A stretch of DNA of 64,000 bases from Cytobacillus pseudoceanisediminis (GCF_023516215.1 NZ_CP097350.1:278542-342541); one strand, 5' to 3'; positions 18,526 to 27,277 are shown, counted from the stretch's first letter. Notes: a model not told the origin generated them from the sequence alone. Numbers and translations are program-made.

Positions 18526-19098
18526 TTAATAGGAAAGAAATTGAAGCCACTTATGTGTTGGTTGGTGCATTTCTAAAGTATAACTAAGCCATTGTTTCTG
18601 ATCATTATCGAGATAATCCTTTATTGTCATAAAGTCTTGATGATCTTTTTCCCTTGTGTTTTTTGCCTTATATAGAAGTACTATTTCTGGATTTAGGAAG
18701 GGAATTCCGCTTTCAGAATAACTCAAAATTGAATTAATTGGGTAGGAAATCCTTAAATCTCTTCTAAATGTCCAATTATCATCCATTGTTTCATTTAGAA
18801 GAATTTCTATTTCATCTCCAGTCATCTTATTTGAAGCGTGTATTTCGTGAACTGGTAATTCTAAAAATTCATTTCCCCAAGTATATAGTTCACTATTAAT
18901 GACCTTTTTGAAATCCCATTCTATAAGATAACTTTTTAGATAAAATTGATCTTTTCTAAATACAGCAAACTCTATATCTTTATGTTTCCTGGTTTCTTTA
19001 CCAATAAAAAGGTCAATCGCCCATCCACCAGCAATGCACCACGTTTTATTAAATCCTCTCATTAAAGAAGCAACACTTTTGCATTGTTCAAATGACAT
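18526..19098 (-). CDS. Nucleotidyltransferase-fold protein, aminoglycoside adenylyltransferase-like
   Basis: 190 residues. GGWAIDLFIG (residues 24-33) and HKDIEF form the GG(W)-x-D-x-E/D pattern of the antibiotic nucleotidyltransferase fold, as in ANT(2'')-like and lincosamide-type enzymes. The C-terminal AKNTREKDHQDF motif is also shared with that group. Function as a resistance enzyme is possible but unproven; toxin-like or housekeeping relatives exist. Single gene, followed within 25 bp by an array repeat. Confidence 0.65.
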   Translation of the reverse strand: MSFEQCKSVASLMRGFNKTWCIAGGWAIDLFIGKETRKHKDIEFAVFRKDQFYLKSYLIEWDFKKVINSELYTWGNEFLELPVHEIHASNKMTGDEIEILLNETMDDNWTFRRDLRISYPINSILSYSESGIPFLNPEIVLLYKAKNTREKDHQDFMTIKDYLDNDQKQWLSYTLEMHQPTHKWLQFLSY

Positions 19099-19166
19099 AT
19101 AGATCCCCCAGATTAATAAAAAATAACCTCTTTTCTATTCGTTGTGTATACTAGAAATACCTCTTC

Positions 19167-19192
19167 CTTGTTCAACTCCCTCAGTTTAATAC
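19167..19192 (-). repeat. Array repeat 2, degenerate or split by IS110-A
   Basis: TTGTTCAACTCCCTCAGTTT resembles the array core with losses. Its first part (GTTCAACT), joined to the start of repeat 3 at 20966, rebuilds a normal repeat, as expected if the IS110 element inserted here. Confidence 0.5.
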
Positions 19193-19211
19193 GGTTTACT
19201 CACGAATGCTC

Positions 19212-19586
19212 GCTTATTCGCAGGATTTCATCCTCCATGGATATATATTTCTAAATTGAAAAGAGTAGATTCTGGACAAATGGCTACATGAAGACATAGT
19301 TAAATAGAGGAGTAGGATTATACTCCAAATTCTACCATATGATGTACTTCTCCACGCCAGCCCTTGGAGGCTTTCCCTCCCATGTCTCAACGGGTCAATT
19401 GCCCTCTCATTCCTTCGTCATGCCTATCCAAGGGGTGGAGGCCAGTTATGCTAACCTGATGGGTCAGTGCCCTTTTGTTGAACAAACCTGGTACTCCGTA
19501 CATATTTGAAATCCTGCGAATAAGCCAACACTCGATCTTTAAAAATATAAGGGGTAATGATTCTCTTCGAGAAAAAGTGAATTGGA
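19212..19586 (-). ncRNA. Candidate bridge (seek) RNA region of IS110-A
   Basis: Non-coding and structured. A perfect 19-nt inverted repeat (19212-19230 with 19507-19525) encloses the region, with further short stems such as CCTTGGAGG near 19361. It contains CCCTTTTGTTGAACAA (19470-19485), a 16-nt exact match to array repeat 4, which could be a target-guide segment. Position 3' of the transposase fits the IS1111-type arrangement. Inference; no folding was run. Confidence 0.4.
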
Positions 19587-20861
19587 CTACGCTGCCAACT
19601 CAGTTAACGGCTGGACCTTCTTGGCACAATAAGCTTCGTTTTTTCGCGCTATCCCTACAAAGATCCTAGCTAACTTCCCGATCAGCTTCATTATAGATTT
19701 CATTTTTTTCATTTTCTTGAGCTTAACATTATTCGAGTGGAGGGCTTTAAATTCCGGGTTGTTCATTACCAGACCCATAGTAGCTAAATAGAGGAAACGT
19801 CTTAACCTTGATCTTCCACGCTTTGAAATGATAATTTGCCCTTTCCACTTCCCTGAACTGGCTTCGGCTAGATGGAGTCCTGCATGGCGAAGTAAAGAGT
19901 TGCCGTGTGAAAAACCACTTAAATCTCCTGCTTCCCCTAAAATACCAGCTAACGAAATTTCACTAATTCCCTTAATCATAAGTAACTTATTCGCGAAAGG
20001 AATTTTAGGTAGTTCATCCTTGATTGCCAGCTCAACTCTTTCAAGTTGTTGAATCGCAAGGTCATACTCTTCGAGTAATTGTTCAAGATGAAATTTATAA
20101 GCTTCTAATGCTTGCCTTGTACCAACTGATTTCCTGGCTACATTGAGGAGTAAATAGGCTTTCTTTAATCCAGGCTGTCGCTTCATCAATAACTTCCACC
20201 CGGCCACGATCTCTTCAGGCTTCATGGAACCCAGTTCCATCGGAGATGGGAAAAGCCGAAGTGTTGCGATGGCCCCTTTAGCAGTGATGTCTTTAAATAC
20301 TTGTCTAAGCTCGGGGAAGACAATATCCACCCAGCGATTCAATTGATTAATCGAGCTTACAAGCCTCTTAACAATGACATCCCGATTCGACATAAGTACC
20401 CTGAGCTTTTCAAACGACTCAGAAGTATCTCTTACAAAGGAATAGTAACCGTTCTTCACCATATCTGCTATTACAAGAGCGTCTTTTTTATCACTCTTTG
20501 ATTGGGTATTATCACGGTTTTCTTTATTTCTTTTCACCAAATGAGGGTTAACTGTCACTACCTCAATATCTTGTTTCATCAGCCATTTAGAAAGATTAAT
20601 CCAATAATGACCGGTAGGTTCCATACCAACTATGGCAGCCTCAAGTTTATGTAATCTTTTAATGCTATTAATCCAGATTAACAGGGACGAAAATCCCTCT
20701 TCGTTGTTTGGAAAAGTGATTGGATCTCCTACTACAATCCCACGGAAATTCACTGCTCTGGCTACGTGAAATTGTTGAGCAATATCCACACCAACCACAA
20801 GATGTTTTTCAGTAATTCTTTCTATTAGTTGATTTTGTTTGTCCTGCATTTTAAACTTCAT
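19587..20861 (-). CDS. IS110-family transposase (IS110-A)
   Basis: 424 residues from an ATG preceded by AGGAGG. N-terminal RuvC-like DEDD domain: VGVDIA (Asp), GMEPTGHYW (Glu), SKSDKKDALVIADM (paired Asp). C-terminal transposase_20 domain with helix-hairpin-helix LMIKGISEISLAGILGEAG and the Ser-bearing segment EASSGKWKG, then RGRSRLRRFLYLA. Complete and probably active. Enzymes of this family are guided by an RNA encoded at the end of the element. Confidence 0.9.
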   Translation of the reverse strand: MKFKMQDKQNQLIERITEKHLVVGVDIAQQFHVARAVNFRGIVVGDPITFPNNEEGFSSLLIWINSIKRLHKLEAAIVGMEPTGHYWINLSKWLMKQDIEVVTVNPHLVKRNKENRDNTQSKSDKKDALVIADMVKNGYYSFVRDTSESFEKLRVLMSNRDVIVKRLVSSINQLNRWVDIVFPELRQVFKDITAKGAIATLRLFPSPMELGSMKPEEIVAGWKLLMKRQPGLKKAYLLLNVARKSVGTRQALEAYKFHLEQLLEEYDLAIQQLERVELAIKDELPKIPFANKLLMIKGISEISLAGILGEAGDLSGFSHGNSLLRHAGLHLAEASSGKWKGQIIISKRGRSRLRRFLYLATMGLVMNNPEFKALHSNNVKLKKMKKMKSIMKLIGKLARIFVGIARKNEAYCAKKVQPLTELAA

Positions 20862-20963
20862 AGTAAGGGTTCCTCCTAAGTTTGAGTTAGAGTCGTGTCT
20901 TACTCATATCTTACTGAGGAGCCCTATTTTTTCAAAGCTCAAAAATAACGATCTACAGGAATG

Positions 20964-21012
20964 CTAAACTGCCCCGTTAGTCCAATAAGAAAAAGGCTGC
21001 CTTTTGCAGCCT
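20964..21012 (-). repeat. Array repeat 3
   Basis: CTAAACTGCCCCGTTAGT, then CCAATAAGAAAAA and the hairpin GGCTGCCTTTTGCAGCC. Confidence 0.85.
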
Positions 21013-21073
21013 TTATTTTAATAAGTTGAACATGGTCGAATATAAGTTTAGTGCTACCAATAAAGTCAACACC

Positions 21074-21514
21074 CTATTCCACTTCTTCCTTATTTAAATG
21101 CTCATAATCTAATAATTCCACTTTGAAACCATGACTACATCCAATTTTGGGGCTATCGCAGGATGGAGATACTCTTACTTTAACCAAGTCATGTGCATAG
21201 TTGCCAGGTGCATTTCTTTCGTCAGGAACGTGAATACTTATGGAAATATCATAAGAATGATTATTGTTATAAACAATACCAACAATCCTTTGTGACTGCC
21301 AACCAAAGGTAGCAGCATCATTACCTGGATACTCTTGCATCACTCTTTTATCAATAGATGGAAATACAATATCTCTTATAATGTCTTCTGGTGTGACATA
21401 CCAATCTTCTGCATAAGGTTTAATTTCCTTAGATTCTTGAGGTTTTTTAGCATTTACCGAGTTACCTGTCGCACACATTAATAGAATTGTAAAGAGAACA
21501 ATCAATTTCTTCAT
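21074..21514 (-). CDS. Secreted DUF3888-like protein
   Basis: 146 residues from the ATG of MKKLIVLFTILLMCATG, with GGGAGTGAG upstream. A classical signal peptide with cleavage near VNAKK is followed by a globular domain. Motifs: WYVTPEDIIRDIVFPSIDKR, GWQSQRIVGIVYNNNHSYDI and a Cys pair (SPSCDSPKIGCSHGF). This matches my memory of Bacillus DUF3888 proteins, whose role is unknown. Exported; single gene between two array repeats. Confidence 0.65.
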   Translation of the reverse strand: MKKLIVLFTILLMCATGNSVNAKKPQESKEIKPYAEDWYVTPEDIIRDIVFPSIDKRVMQEYPGNDAATFGWQSQRIVGIVYNNNHSYDISISIHVPDERNAPGNYAHDLVKVRVSPSCDSPKIGCSHGFKVELLDYEHLNKEEVE

Positions 21515-21650
21515 GATGCTCACTCCCATAAATTTTTACAGTTAGATTTCGCAATTTCAAATAATATTATCCTCAACGACAATAACCCGTATCTCGAAAG
21601 CAGGTTGTTTCGCGATTTGTTTCAAGCAAAATTAATGAACCAATTTAATG

Positions 21651-21704
21651 TTCAACCAACCTGCCCCTTTTGTTGAACAAGAAAAAGCTGCCCTAATGAC
21701 AGCC
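21651..21704 (-). repeat. Array repeat 4
   Basis: TTCAACCAACCTGCCCCTTT, then TGTTGAACAAGAAAAAG and the weak hairpin GCTGCCCTAATGACAGC. Shares 16 nt with the non-coding part of IS110-A. Confidence 0.85.
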
Positions 21705-21783
21705 TAGATTTTTTAGCTTTTTCACTTTAGTTCTATAACTAAATCACCTTTTAAGGCTTAAGCTAAATAAGGTCTAATTTATC

Positions 21784-22050
21784 TTATGAGTGTTCATTCA
21801 TTACTTTAAACATACTGAAAGTTGATTCCTGGTCTGTTATATAACCTTTTCCTTCTAAATGTTTATTCTTATTATGGTTGAAGGATTCAAAATCCTCGTT
21901 ATCTTCAAGTTCATATGTATAATGAAACCCAGGACACAAGCAAAATTCCTCTAAATTTTTATATGGTTTATTTGGTATTTCACGTGCAATTACTATATTT
22001 GGCTCGAAGAAGAAGTAAACATAGGGTTTATTTGTTCTTATTTTCAACAA
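21784..22050 (-). CDS. Hypothetical protein
   Basis: About 88 residues from TTG 22050 or the next TTG, with AAGGAG at a good distance; there is no ATG alternative. Aromatic-rich N-terminus (PYVYFFFEPNIVIAREIPNKPY) and a CxC pair (EFCLCPGFHY). No family recognised. It lies alone between repeats 4 and 5. Confidence 0.5.
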   Translation of the reverse strand: MLKIRTNKPYVYFFFEPNIVIAREIPNKPYKNLEEFCLCPGFHYTYELEDNEDFESFNHNKNKHLEGKGYITDQESTFSMFKVMNEHS

Positions 22051-22127
22051 ACCACTCCTTGTTCTTTTTTAAAGGTATTCTCCTTTCTTACAAAAGGAAA
22101 GGAATATCTTATATTATTCTCTATTTT

Positions 22128-22180
22128 ACTTTAACCTCCTTCTCCGTTTGTTCAATAAAAAAGCTGCCACAACGACAGCT
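22128..22180 (-). repeat. Array repeat 5
   Basis: TTTAACCTCCTTCTCCGTTT, then GTTCAATAAAAA and the hairpin AGCTGCCACAACGACAGCT. Confidence 0.8.
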
Positions 22181-22190
22181 TAGTTTGATA

Positions 22191-23239
22191 TTAGTTTCCA
22201 TTTCTTACGACCAGCTTATTGTAACCTTGGTTCGATTTTATATCCTCAATTTTAATTCCTTTATAATAATATCCTAATATTTCCTTAAAATTCTTCCCCT
22301 CACTTGCCATACTATTAGCCCCATACTGGCTCATACCAACCCCGTGTCCATAGCCTCTTGTAGTTACTTGGACATCACTTCCGTTAAGTTTTAAACTAAA
22401 ATCCGTCGATCTCAAACCTAAAGCTTCCCTAAATTCCGCTCCGGTTAGTTTCTTTCCACTAATTATAATTGTGGACACTCTATCACTGGACGTTCTTTCA
22501 ACATTAATTTCATTTGATATTTTAACTCCAAGCCTAGATTCGATTTCTTTAACAGGAAATGTTTTCGTTTTAACAAAATCAGGAGCTTTTGTGTCCCAAG
22601 GACTCGGGACACTTCTTAAATACGGAAGTGATGTTGTCCAATAGTCCTCGGAATTCTCCGTATACCCATTGCTTATAGCAAAAAAGAAGCATCAATAAGT
22701 TCACCATTGTAACTCATTACCAATCCTTGAGTTTCTTTAACAGCCCGAGTGATTTTTTTTATATTCTTTTCATAATTATCATCCTTCCACATTTCTTTCA
22801 ATTCATCTTGATTTTTATAAACTTGTTGTAGTGTGGAATCAGAAATATCAGCCCCTTGCGGTAAGTCCCCTTTATTTTCAGACATTAAAAACTTCATAAT
22901 ATATGTTCTTGCACTAATAGCTTGTGCTTTTAATGCCTCCATTTCGTAATTTGCGGGCATCTCTGATGCTAATACTCCTTTTAAATATTCTTCTAAATTC
23001 ACTTTTTCAGTTTCTTTATTATTCATTCTAAATACTGAAACAGTAATGTCTTTATTGCTGCTTTTTGAATTGTTTGCTGGTTTGTTTTTTGGTAAGGTAT
23101 CTGAATTTGTAATTTGAGGAAGCTCAGATGATATAATTTTTGTATTTGTTGCATCAGTACCAAAAGCTATTACGATTAGAGATGGGACACAAAGAACGAA
23201 AATTAGAAATGAAATGATAATTATAGTTACTGGTCTCAT
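22191..23239 (-). pseudogene. spoIID: SpoIID/LytB-domain protein (stage II sporulation protein D paralogue), frameshifted
   Basis: Adding one A to the run at 22680-22685 restores a single protein of about 349 residues. It has an N-terminal membrane anchor (VTIIIISFLIFVLCVPSLIVI), then the SpoIID domain: VNLEEYLKGVLASEMPANYE, EALKAQAISARTYI, DASFFAISNGY, and the closing GYGHGVGMSQYGANSMA. SpoIID is a lytic transglycosylase that acts on denuded glycan strands during engulfment. A copy on a mobile replicon is unusual. It is a single-gene unit of the array. The break is in a homopolymer, so the gene may be intact. Confidence 0.85.
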
Positions 23240-23338
23240 AAATACCTCCCATATTTATATACATAATTAATATGGGTTTTGGACAAGCTTTTAGAACTTC
23301 TTTTAGTGAAATTTGTATTATCATGGAAATATCTTACT

Positions 23339-23389
23339 TAACAAACCTGCCCCGTTTGTTAAACAAGAAAAAAGATCGCTCCAGCGATC
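23339..23389 (-). repeat. Array repeat 6
   Basis: AACAAACCTGCCCCGTTTGT, then TAAACAAGAAAAAA and a hairpin of different sequence, GATCGCTCCAGCGATC. The stem is kept although its bases differ from the other copies. Confidence 0.85.
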
Positions 23390-23407
23390 CATTAACTCCT
23401 TGTTAGC

Positions 23408-23986
23408 CTAATAAATACATACCTCTAATTTTGAAACTAACTCTTTGTATTTAGCAAAAAAATCTCTTGTCGGCAGAACAGCAAAATATGAAGAGACTTG
23501 AGCATCGGCTAGTAAACATTCATCATAAATTAAACTAATGTTCAATTCCTTTTGTGGTTTTATTCTCTTTTGAACTAGCAAGTTTGCCAAATCCCAATAT
23601 AGCTTTTGCCCCATTTCATCAATAGATCTTTCTATTGAAAAACGACCTGCAAAGCTGTTCCACCACACTTCGAATGTTTTATAAGTCTCATTAAAATCCA
23701 TTAAAGTATCTGCATCAATTACAAATAACCTTTGATAAAATAAATCCTTTTCTTCATTAAATATTTTTACATCAATTTTATTATCATCAGAAATTCTTTG
23801 TGAAATCTCATTCCACAGTTCTTTATATTTTAATTCAAAGTCTTCTTTAAACATCATTTTTGTTGATAAATAAGGGAATTTTAAATCCACTTGATTTCGA
23901 TTTTGATTGAGAAAAATATTTTGTAGGTATATCAAAAAGTTCAAAGCAAAGGATGTATCTGTCTTCATAATTAATGAATTTTCCAT
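23408..23986 (-). CDS. Hypothetical protein
   Basis: 192 residues from an ATG with GGGAGTG upstream. Soluble, helical and rich in aromatic residues (KYKELWNEISQR, FEVWWNSFAGRFSIERS). No motif recognised. It is a single-gene unit between repeat 6 and the split repeat 7. Confidence 0.55.
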   Translation of the reverse strand: MENSLIMKTDTSFALNFLIYLQNIFLNQNRNQVDLKFPYLSTKMMFKEDFELKYKELWNEISQRISDDNKIDVKIFNEEKDLFYQRLFVIDADTLMDFNETYKTFEVWWNSFAGRFSIERSIDEMGQKLYWDLANLLVQKRIKPQKELNISLIYDECLLADAQVSSYFAVLPTRDFFAKYKELVSKLEVCIY

Positions 23987-24054
23987 AATTCACACTCCCT
24001 TTGATTAATGTCATTATTTCAACACTTAGGGAAATACTCAAACATTTCTTCTTT

Positions 24055-24070
24055 AACTAACCTGCTCCTT
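24055..24070 (-). repeat. Array repeat 7, left half, split by IS110-B
   Basis: AACTAACCTGCTCCTT. Joined to the right half at 25689 it rebuilds a normal array repeat. Confidence 0.7.
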
Positions 24071-24077
24071 CGTATTA

Positions 24078-24312
24078 TAAGGTCAGCCAGATTTTTCTGG
24101 TTGACCATTTTTTATATGGTTTTATGATTACGGTAGCCGGGGTAGAACGCACCTGCCCGTGGGAGGATGATCCCGTCAGCTAAACTGTTCACCCCCTACT
24201 TGCTTAAACATGATTTGGCTGGTTGGGACAGTGATCTCGTATAACAAGCGAAGCTATGAAACTGCAAGAAGGTCTAGGGGCTGCCGGCAAATTTATAATT
24301 TTTTGGAGGAGA
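24078..24312 (+). ncRNA. Candidate bridge RNA of IS110-B
   Basis: GC-richer than its surroundings and non-coding. It opens with the hairpin GGTCAGCCAGA/TCTGGTTGACC (24080-24106), followed by several G/C-rich segments (GCCGGGGTAG, GGGGCTGCCGG) that can pair. The location upstream of the transposase fits IS110-group elements, in which the bridge RNA comes from the 5' end. GCTAAACTG near 24180 resembles the array repeat and might be guide sequence. Not folded here. Confidence 0.5.
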
Positions 24313-24319
24313 TAAAATA

Positions 24320-25555
24320 ATGAACCCTGTTGTTGGACTAGATGTGGCCAAAGGCGAAAGCCAGGTACAGGCTTTCTTGGATAAGAAAAAACCTTATAAA
24401 ACAAGCTTTAAAGTACCTCATACTCTAGAAGGTCTGGGAACATTAAGTGAGTTTCTTAGTGAAATAGAAGATCATACTGGGATTAAACCACCGATTGTTT
24501 TAGAGTCTACAGGCCATTATCATACACCTGTCGTCCAATATTTTGAAGAAAGAGGCTACTTGCTTATTATTGTTAACCCACTTGTCTCTTATCGAGCAAA
24601 AAGTTCTTCCTTGCGGAAGGTAAAAACAGATATCATCGATGCCAGGCATTTGTGTGAGCTCTACTACAAAGAGGAACTGGAGCCTTATAAAAAACGTGGG
24701 ATTCAACTTCTAAACCTTCGCAATCTTACGAGGCAACACGAAAATATGACGGGTATGTATGTACAGACAAAGCTCCAATTTCAGGCAGTGCTTGATCAGG
24801 TATTCCCTGAATACGAAGATGTATTTGGAGACTTATATTCGGTTGTCTCACTATTAACCTTAATGGAATTCCCTACATCCAAAGAAGTATTGGGAGTTGA
24901 AGAAGACACCCTGGCCAACCGGATTGATGAGCTTTGTAAAAGCCGTTCAAGTAAGTGGGCATTCACTCAAGCAAAGAAGCTCATCGAGGCAGCCTCCAGA
25001 AATCCTTTTAAGGAAATCCTATATCGAAGTCATATCACAAGTCTTGAACTGAATATAAAGATGCTTCTGGAATACCAAAAGCACCTATCGAAGTTGGAAG
25101 CAGAGATAGATGCCTTGGCAAGAGAAATGGAGGAATATCAAATCATCCAATCCATCCCGGGTATCGGAGAAAAGATCGCGGCAACGATCATTTCTGAAAT
25201 CGGAGAGATTGAACGGTTTAACAATCCAAAAAAGCTTGTGGCATTTGCCGGGTTAGATCCCAGCATCTTTGAGTCCGGTAGATTTAAAGGAACAGTCAAC
25301 CGGATTACAAAAAGAGGATCAAGCAGGCTTAGGCACGCGTTATATATGGCTGTCCGTTGTGCGATTCGTGATTCCCGCAAAAAGAAGACAACACCGGAAA
25401 TCATCCCACGCAATAAGAAGTTGCGGGAGTTTTACGATAAGAAACGTGGTGAAGGCAAACCATACAAGGTTGCCATCATTGCTTGTGCCAATAAGCTGTT
25501 ACACTGGATTTTTGCACTCTTAAAAAGCAATTCAATTTTCCAAGATATAGCTTAA
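24320..25555 (+). CDS. IS110-family transposase (IS110-B)
   Basis: 411 residues from an ATG preceded by GGAGGAG. DEDD domain: VGLDVAKGES, VLESTGHY, KTDIIDARHL. Transposase_20 domain: IIQSIPGIGEKIAATIISEIG, with the Ser segment FESGRFKG and RGSSRLRHALYMA. Complete. It differs from the other IS110 protein in the window both in sequence and in where its non-coding region lies, so the two belong to separate subgroups. Confidence 0.92.
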   Translation: MNPVVGLDVAKGESQVQAFLDKKKPYKTSFKVPHTLEGLGTLSEFLSEIEDHTGIKPPIVLESTGHYHTPVVQYFEERGYLLIIVNPLVSYRAKSSSLRKVKTDIIDARHLCELYYKEELEPYKKRGIQLLNLRNLTRQHENMTGMYVQTKLQFQAVLDQVFPEYEDVFGDLYSVVSLLTLMEFPTSKEVLGVEEDTLANRIDELCKSRSSKWAFTQAKKLIEAASRNPFKEILYRSHITSLELNIKMLLEYQKHLSKLEAEIDALAREMEEYQIIQSIPGIGEKIAATIISEIGEIERFNNPKKLVAFAGLDPSIFESGRFKGTVNRITKRGSSRLRHALYMAVRCAIRDSRKKKTTPEIIPRNKKLREFYDKKRGEGKPYKVAIIACANKLLHWIFALLKSNSIFQDIA

Positions 25556-25688
25556 AATGAAAAGCTACCTAAATAGCTCAAAACCTTCCAAAAGAGCTCT
25601 GACGGAAGGTTATTTAGCATGCTTACTTTTAGGATACCACACAATAAAAAACCATTTAAATGAAAAATGTTGACAAACTATTAGCTGG

Positions 25689-25725
25689 TTTAGTTCAATA
25701 AAAAAAGCCACCGGGTATGGCAGCT
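25689..25725 (-). repeat. Array repeat 7, right half
   Basis: TTTAGTTCAATAAAAAAA followed by the hairpin GCCACCGGGTATGGC. Continuation of the half at 24055-24070. Confidence 0.7.
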
Positions 25726-25774
25726 GGAGCTAAAAGTAACCACCTTTTACTTTAAGTAAATTCCTTCTATAGCT

Positions 25775-26482
25775 TTATCGTTTTGCTTTAATAATTAAAA
25801 AATGGGGATTTTTCATAAGTCTTTCATACCTAACCAGATCTAATGATTTAAATTCTATTGTTGGTTGAGGTTCGATTATGTTTTCGATAGAAAAATACTG
25901 AAGAATCTTGTTCAATATTTCATTCAAAGGCCGACGGTAAAATGGGACATCTATCAACTTACCTTGTCTTTCCCATTGATCAATAATAAGCTCGGTACAA
26001 AAGTACTCCTTATCTTTAGAAAATTTAATATCCATAAATGGGTGATGGGTTGAAAATTGTAGTATCCCTCCTGGTTTCAGAACCCTTTGAAATTCACTAA
26101 ATAACCTATTCCAATCTTGAATATAATGCACTACTAGTGAACTAATTATGAGATCGAAATAATCATTTTGAAAAGGCAGTTCTTTTTCAAGATCTAGATT
26201 AAGAACCGACGCTTTGTTACCAACACGCCTTTTAGTAGCTGCTACCATTTCAGAACTGATATCAGTTGCAGTGACTTCTGCACCAAGCTTTAATAACTTA
26301 TCTGTATACCAGCCTGCTGCACATCCTGCATCAAGTACCTTGAGGTTTTTCATATTTGATGGGAGAATGTTTAACATTGCCGGTCTTTCATAAAATATGT
26401 TAAATGCATTCTTAGTGTCAACATTGTGTTCATAATCACTTGCAAGTTTATCGTATGCTTCTCTAACTCTATAGCTAGACAT
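25775..26482 (-). CDS. Class I SAM-dependent methyltransferase
   Basis: 235 residues from the ATG of MSSYRVREAYD, placed 8 nt after AAGGA. Motif I is VLDAGCAAGWYTDKL (SAM binding), followed by VTATDIS (motif II acid) and DLIISSLVVHYIQDW (motif IV region). This is a Methyltransf_11/UbiE-like small-molecule methyltransferase. Substrate unknown. Single gene between the split repeat 7 and repeat 8. Confidence 0.85.
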   Translation of the reverse strand: MSSYRVREAYDKLASDYEHNVDTKNAFNIFYERPAMLNILPSNMKNLKVLDAGCAAGWYTDKLLKLGAEVTATDISSEMVAATKRRVGNKASVLNLDLEKELPFQNDYFDLIISSLVVHYIQDWNRLFSEFQRVLKPGGILQFSTHHPFMDIKFSKDKEYFCTELIIDQWERQGKLIDVPFYRRPLNEILNKILQYFSIENIIEPQPTIEFKSLDLVRYERLMKNPHFLIIKAKR

Positions 26483-26592
26483 ATCACACATCCTTACGGC
26501 ATTAATAAAAAAGTTCAATTTTATTACATCTGAATTCAACAAAAAAGAGCTCAACTCCTTCTAAGTTAAGCCACTCTTTAAATATACTTATT

Positions 26593-26643
26593 GAATTAAA
26601 CTGCCCCTCAGTTCAATAAGAAAAGCTGCCTTTAATGGCAGCT
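26593..26643 (-). repeat. Array repeat 8
   Basis: AATTAAACTGCCCCTCAGTT, then CAATAAGAAA and the hairpin AGCTGCCTTTAATGGCAGCT. Confidence 0.9.
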
Positions 26644-26649
26644 CCAAAC

Positions 26650-27216
26650 TTATTCAAGTCGGTTCCAAGTTATTAGTCCTACATTTCTTATCTCAACTTC
26701 ACCATTACTAAATAAATGAGGAATGAAAGGGAACAAACCATACCTGTTACCTCTTTCATTTTGAATTTTGTAATATTCAAATGTTTCTCTTGGTATTCCT
26801 TTAATTTCTTTATAATCCTCAATATCCAATAGCTTAATTTCGTCCTCTTCTATATCTTCAGCTGGACCTCTGTATTTTTCTTTTGTATAAAAGTAATAAG
26901 CATTCTTATTATTTTTGAGTTTCTCAATGGGGATTTTGAAAAAGAGCTGATTCTCTTTAGTTTTTATACCTAAACTGGTTAATGCTTCATAGACGTAATA
27001 GGGATGTAGAGGTAAAAAATGAAGAACATCATTCCATAAACAATTAAGTTTTGGAATCTGTCTAGTCAGTAATTCTGTTCTCTCCGGTTGGTCGAAATAC
27101 TTCTTTGAATACTCGTTATACAAATTAGGATGAGCTTCCTTTAATGAATTCAGAGGAATTAATCTGTCTCCCTTTATCTCTCTTGGAACCATATGATATA
27201 CAAAACTCTGCACCAC
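26650..27216 (-). CDS. Hypothetical protein of a YHMV-start family
   Basis: 188 residues from GTG 27216 after GGAGG. It begins VQSFVYHMVPREIKGDRLIP and ends with NVGLITWNRLE. The opening YHMV and the shape of the domain recall a second array protein at 27660-28145 (LFLYHMV), suggesting a shared fold; both could be distant relatives of ADP-ribosyltransferase-type proteins, but I cannot show the catalytic residues. Function unknown. Confidence 0.55.
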   Translation of the reverse strand: MVQSFVYHMVPREIKGDRLIPLNSLKEAHPNLYNEYSKKYFDQPERTELLTRQIPKLNCLWNDVLHFLPLHPYYVYEALTSLGIKTKENQLFFKIPIEKLKNNKNAYYFYTKEKYRGPAEDIEEDEIKLLDIEDYKEIKGIPRETFEYYKIQNERGNRYGLFPFIPHLFSNGEVEIRNVGLITWNRLE

Positions 27217-27277
27217 AGCACCTCCAGGTTTTAATAATATTCAATTAAAACCCCTTATTCTCCTGCAAAGTCTTGCT

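Larger units (their letters stand above)
19178..20963 (-). mobile_element. IS110-family insertion sequence A
   Basis: One transposase gene plus about 410 bp of non-coding DNA on its 3' side and about 100 bp on its 5' side. Left flank GTTCAACT and right flank AAACTGCCCC together match the intact array repeats. The borders are inferred from this reconstruction. No terminal inverted repeats or target duplication were seen, as usual for this family. Confidence 0.55.
24071..25688 (+). mobile_element. IS110-family insertion sequence B
   Basis: One transposase gene with about 250 bp of structured non-coding DNA on its 5' side and about 130 bp after it. It sits exactly inside array repeat 7: left half AACTAACCTGCTCCTT and right half TTTAGTTCAATAAAA. 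The borders are therefore known to within a few bases. Confidence 0.7.

Noticed and set aside
19212..19525. Long inverted repeat taken as a CRISPR or transposon end
   Set aside because: Only one pair of arms and no spacing pattern; better explained as structure in the IS110 non-coding RNA region.
22191..22478. Independent small gene at the end of SpoIID
   Set aside because: It is the C-terminal part of the SpoIID domain in a shifted frame.
26531..26580. Extra array repeat in the start region of the methyltransferase
   Set aside because: Contains AGCTCAACT and AGTTAAGCC that can pair, but lacks the repeat core; possibly a weak terminator.
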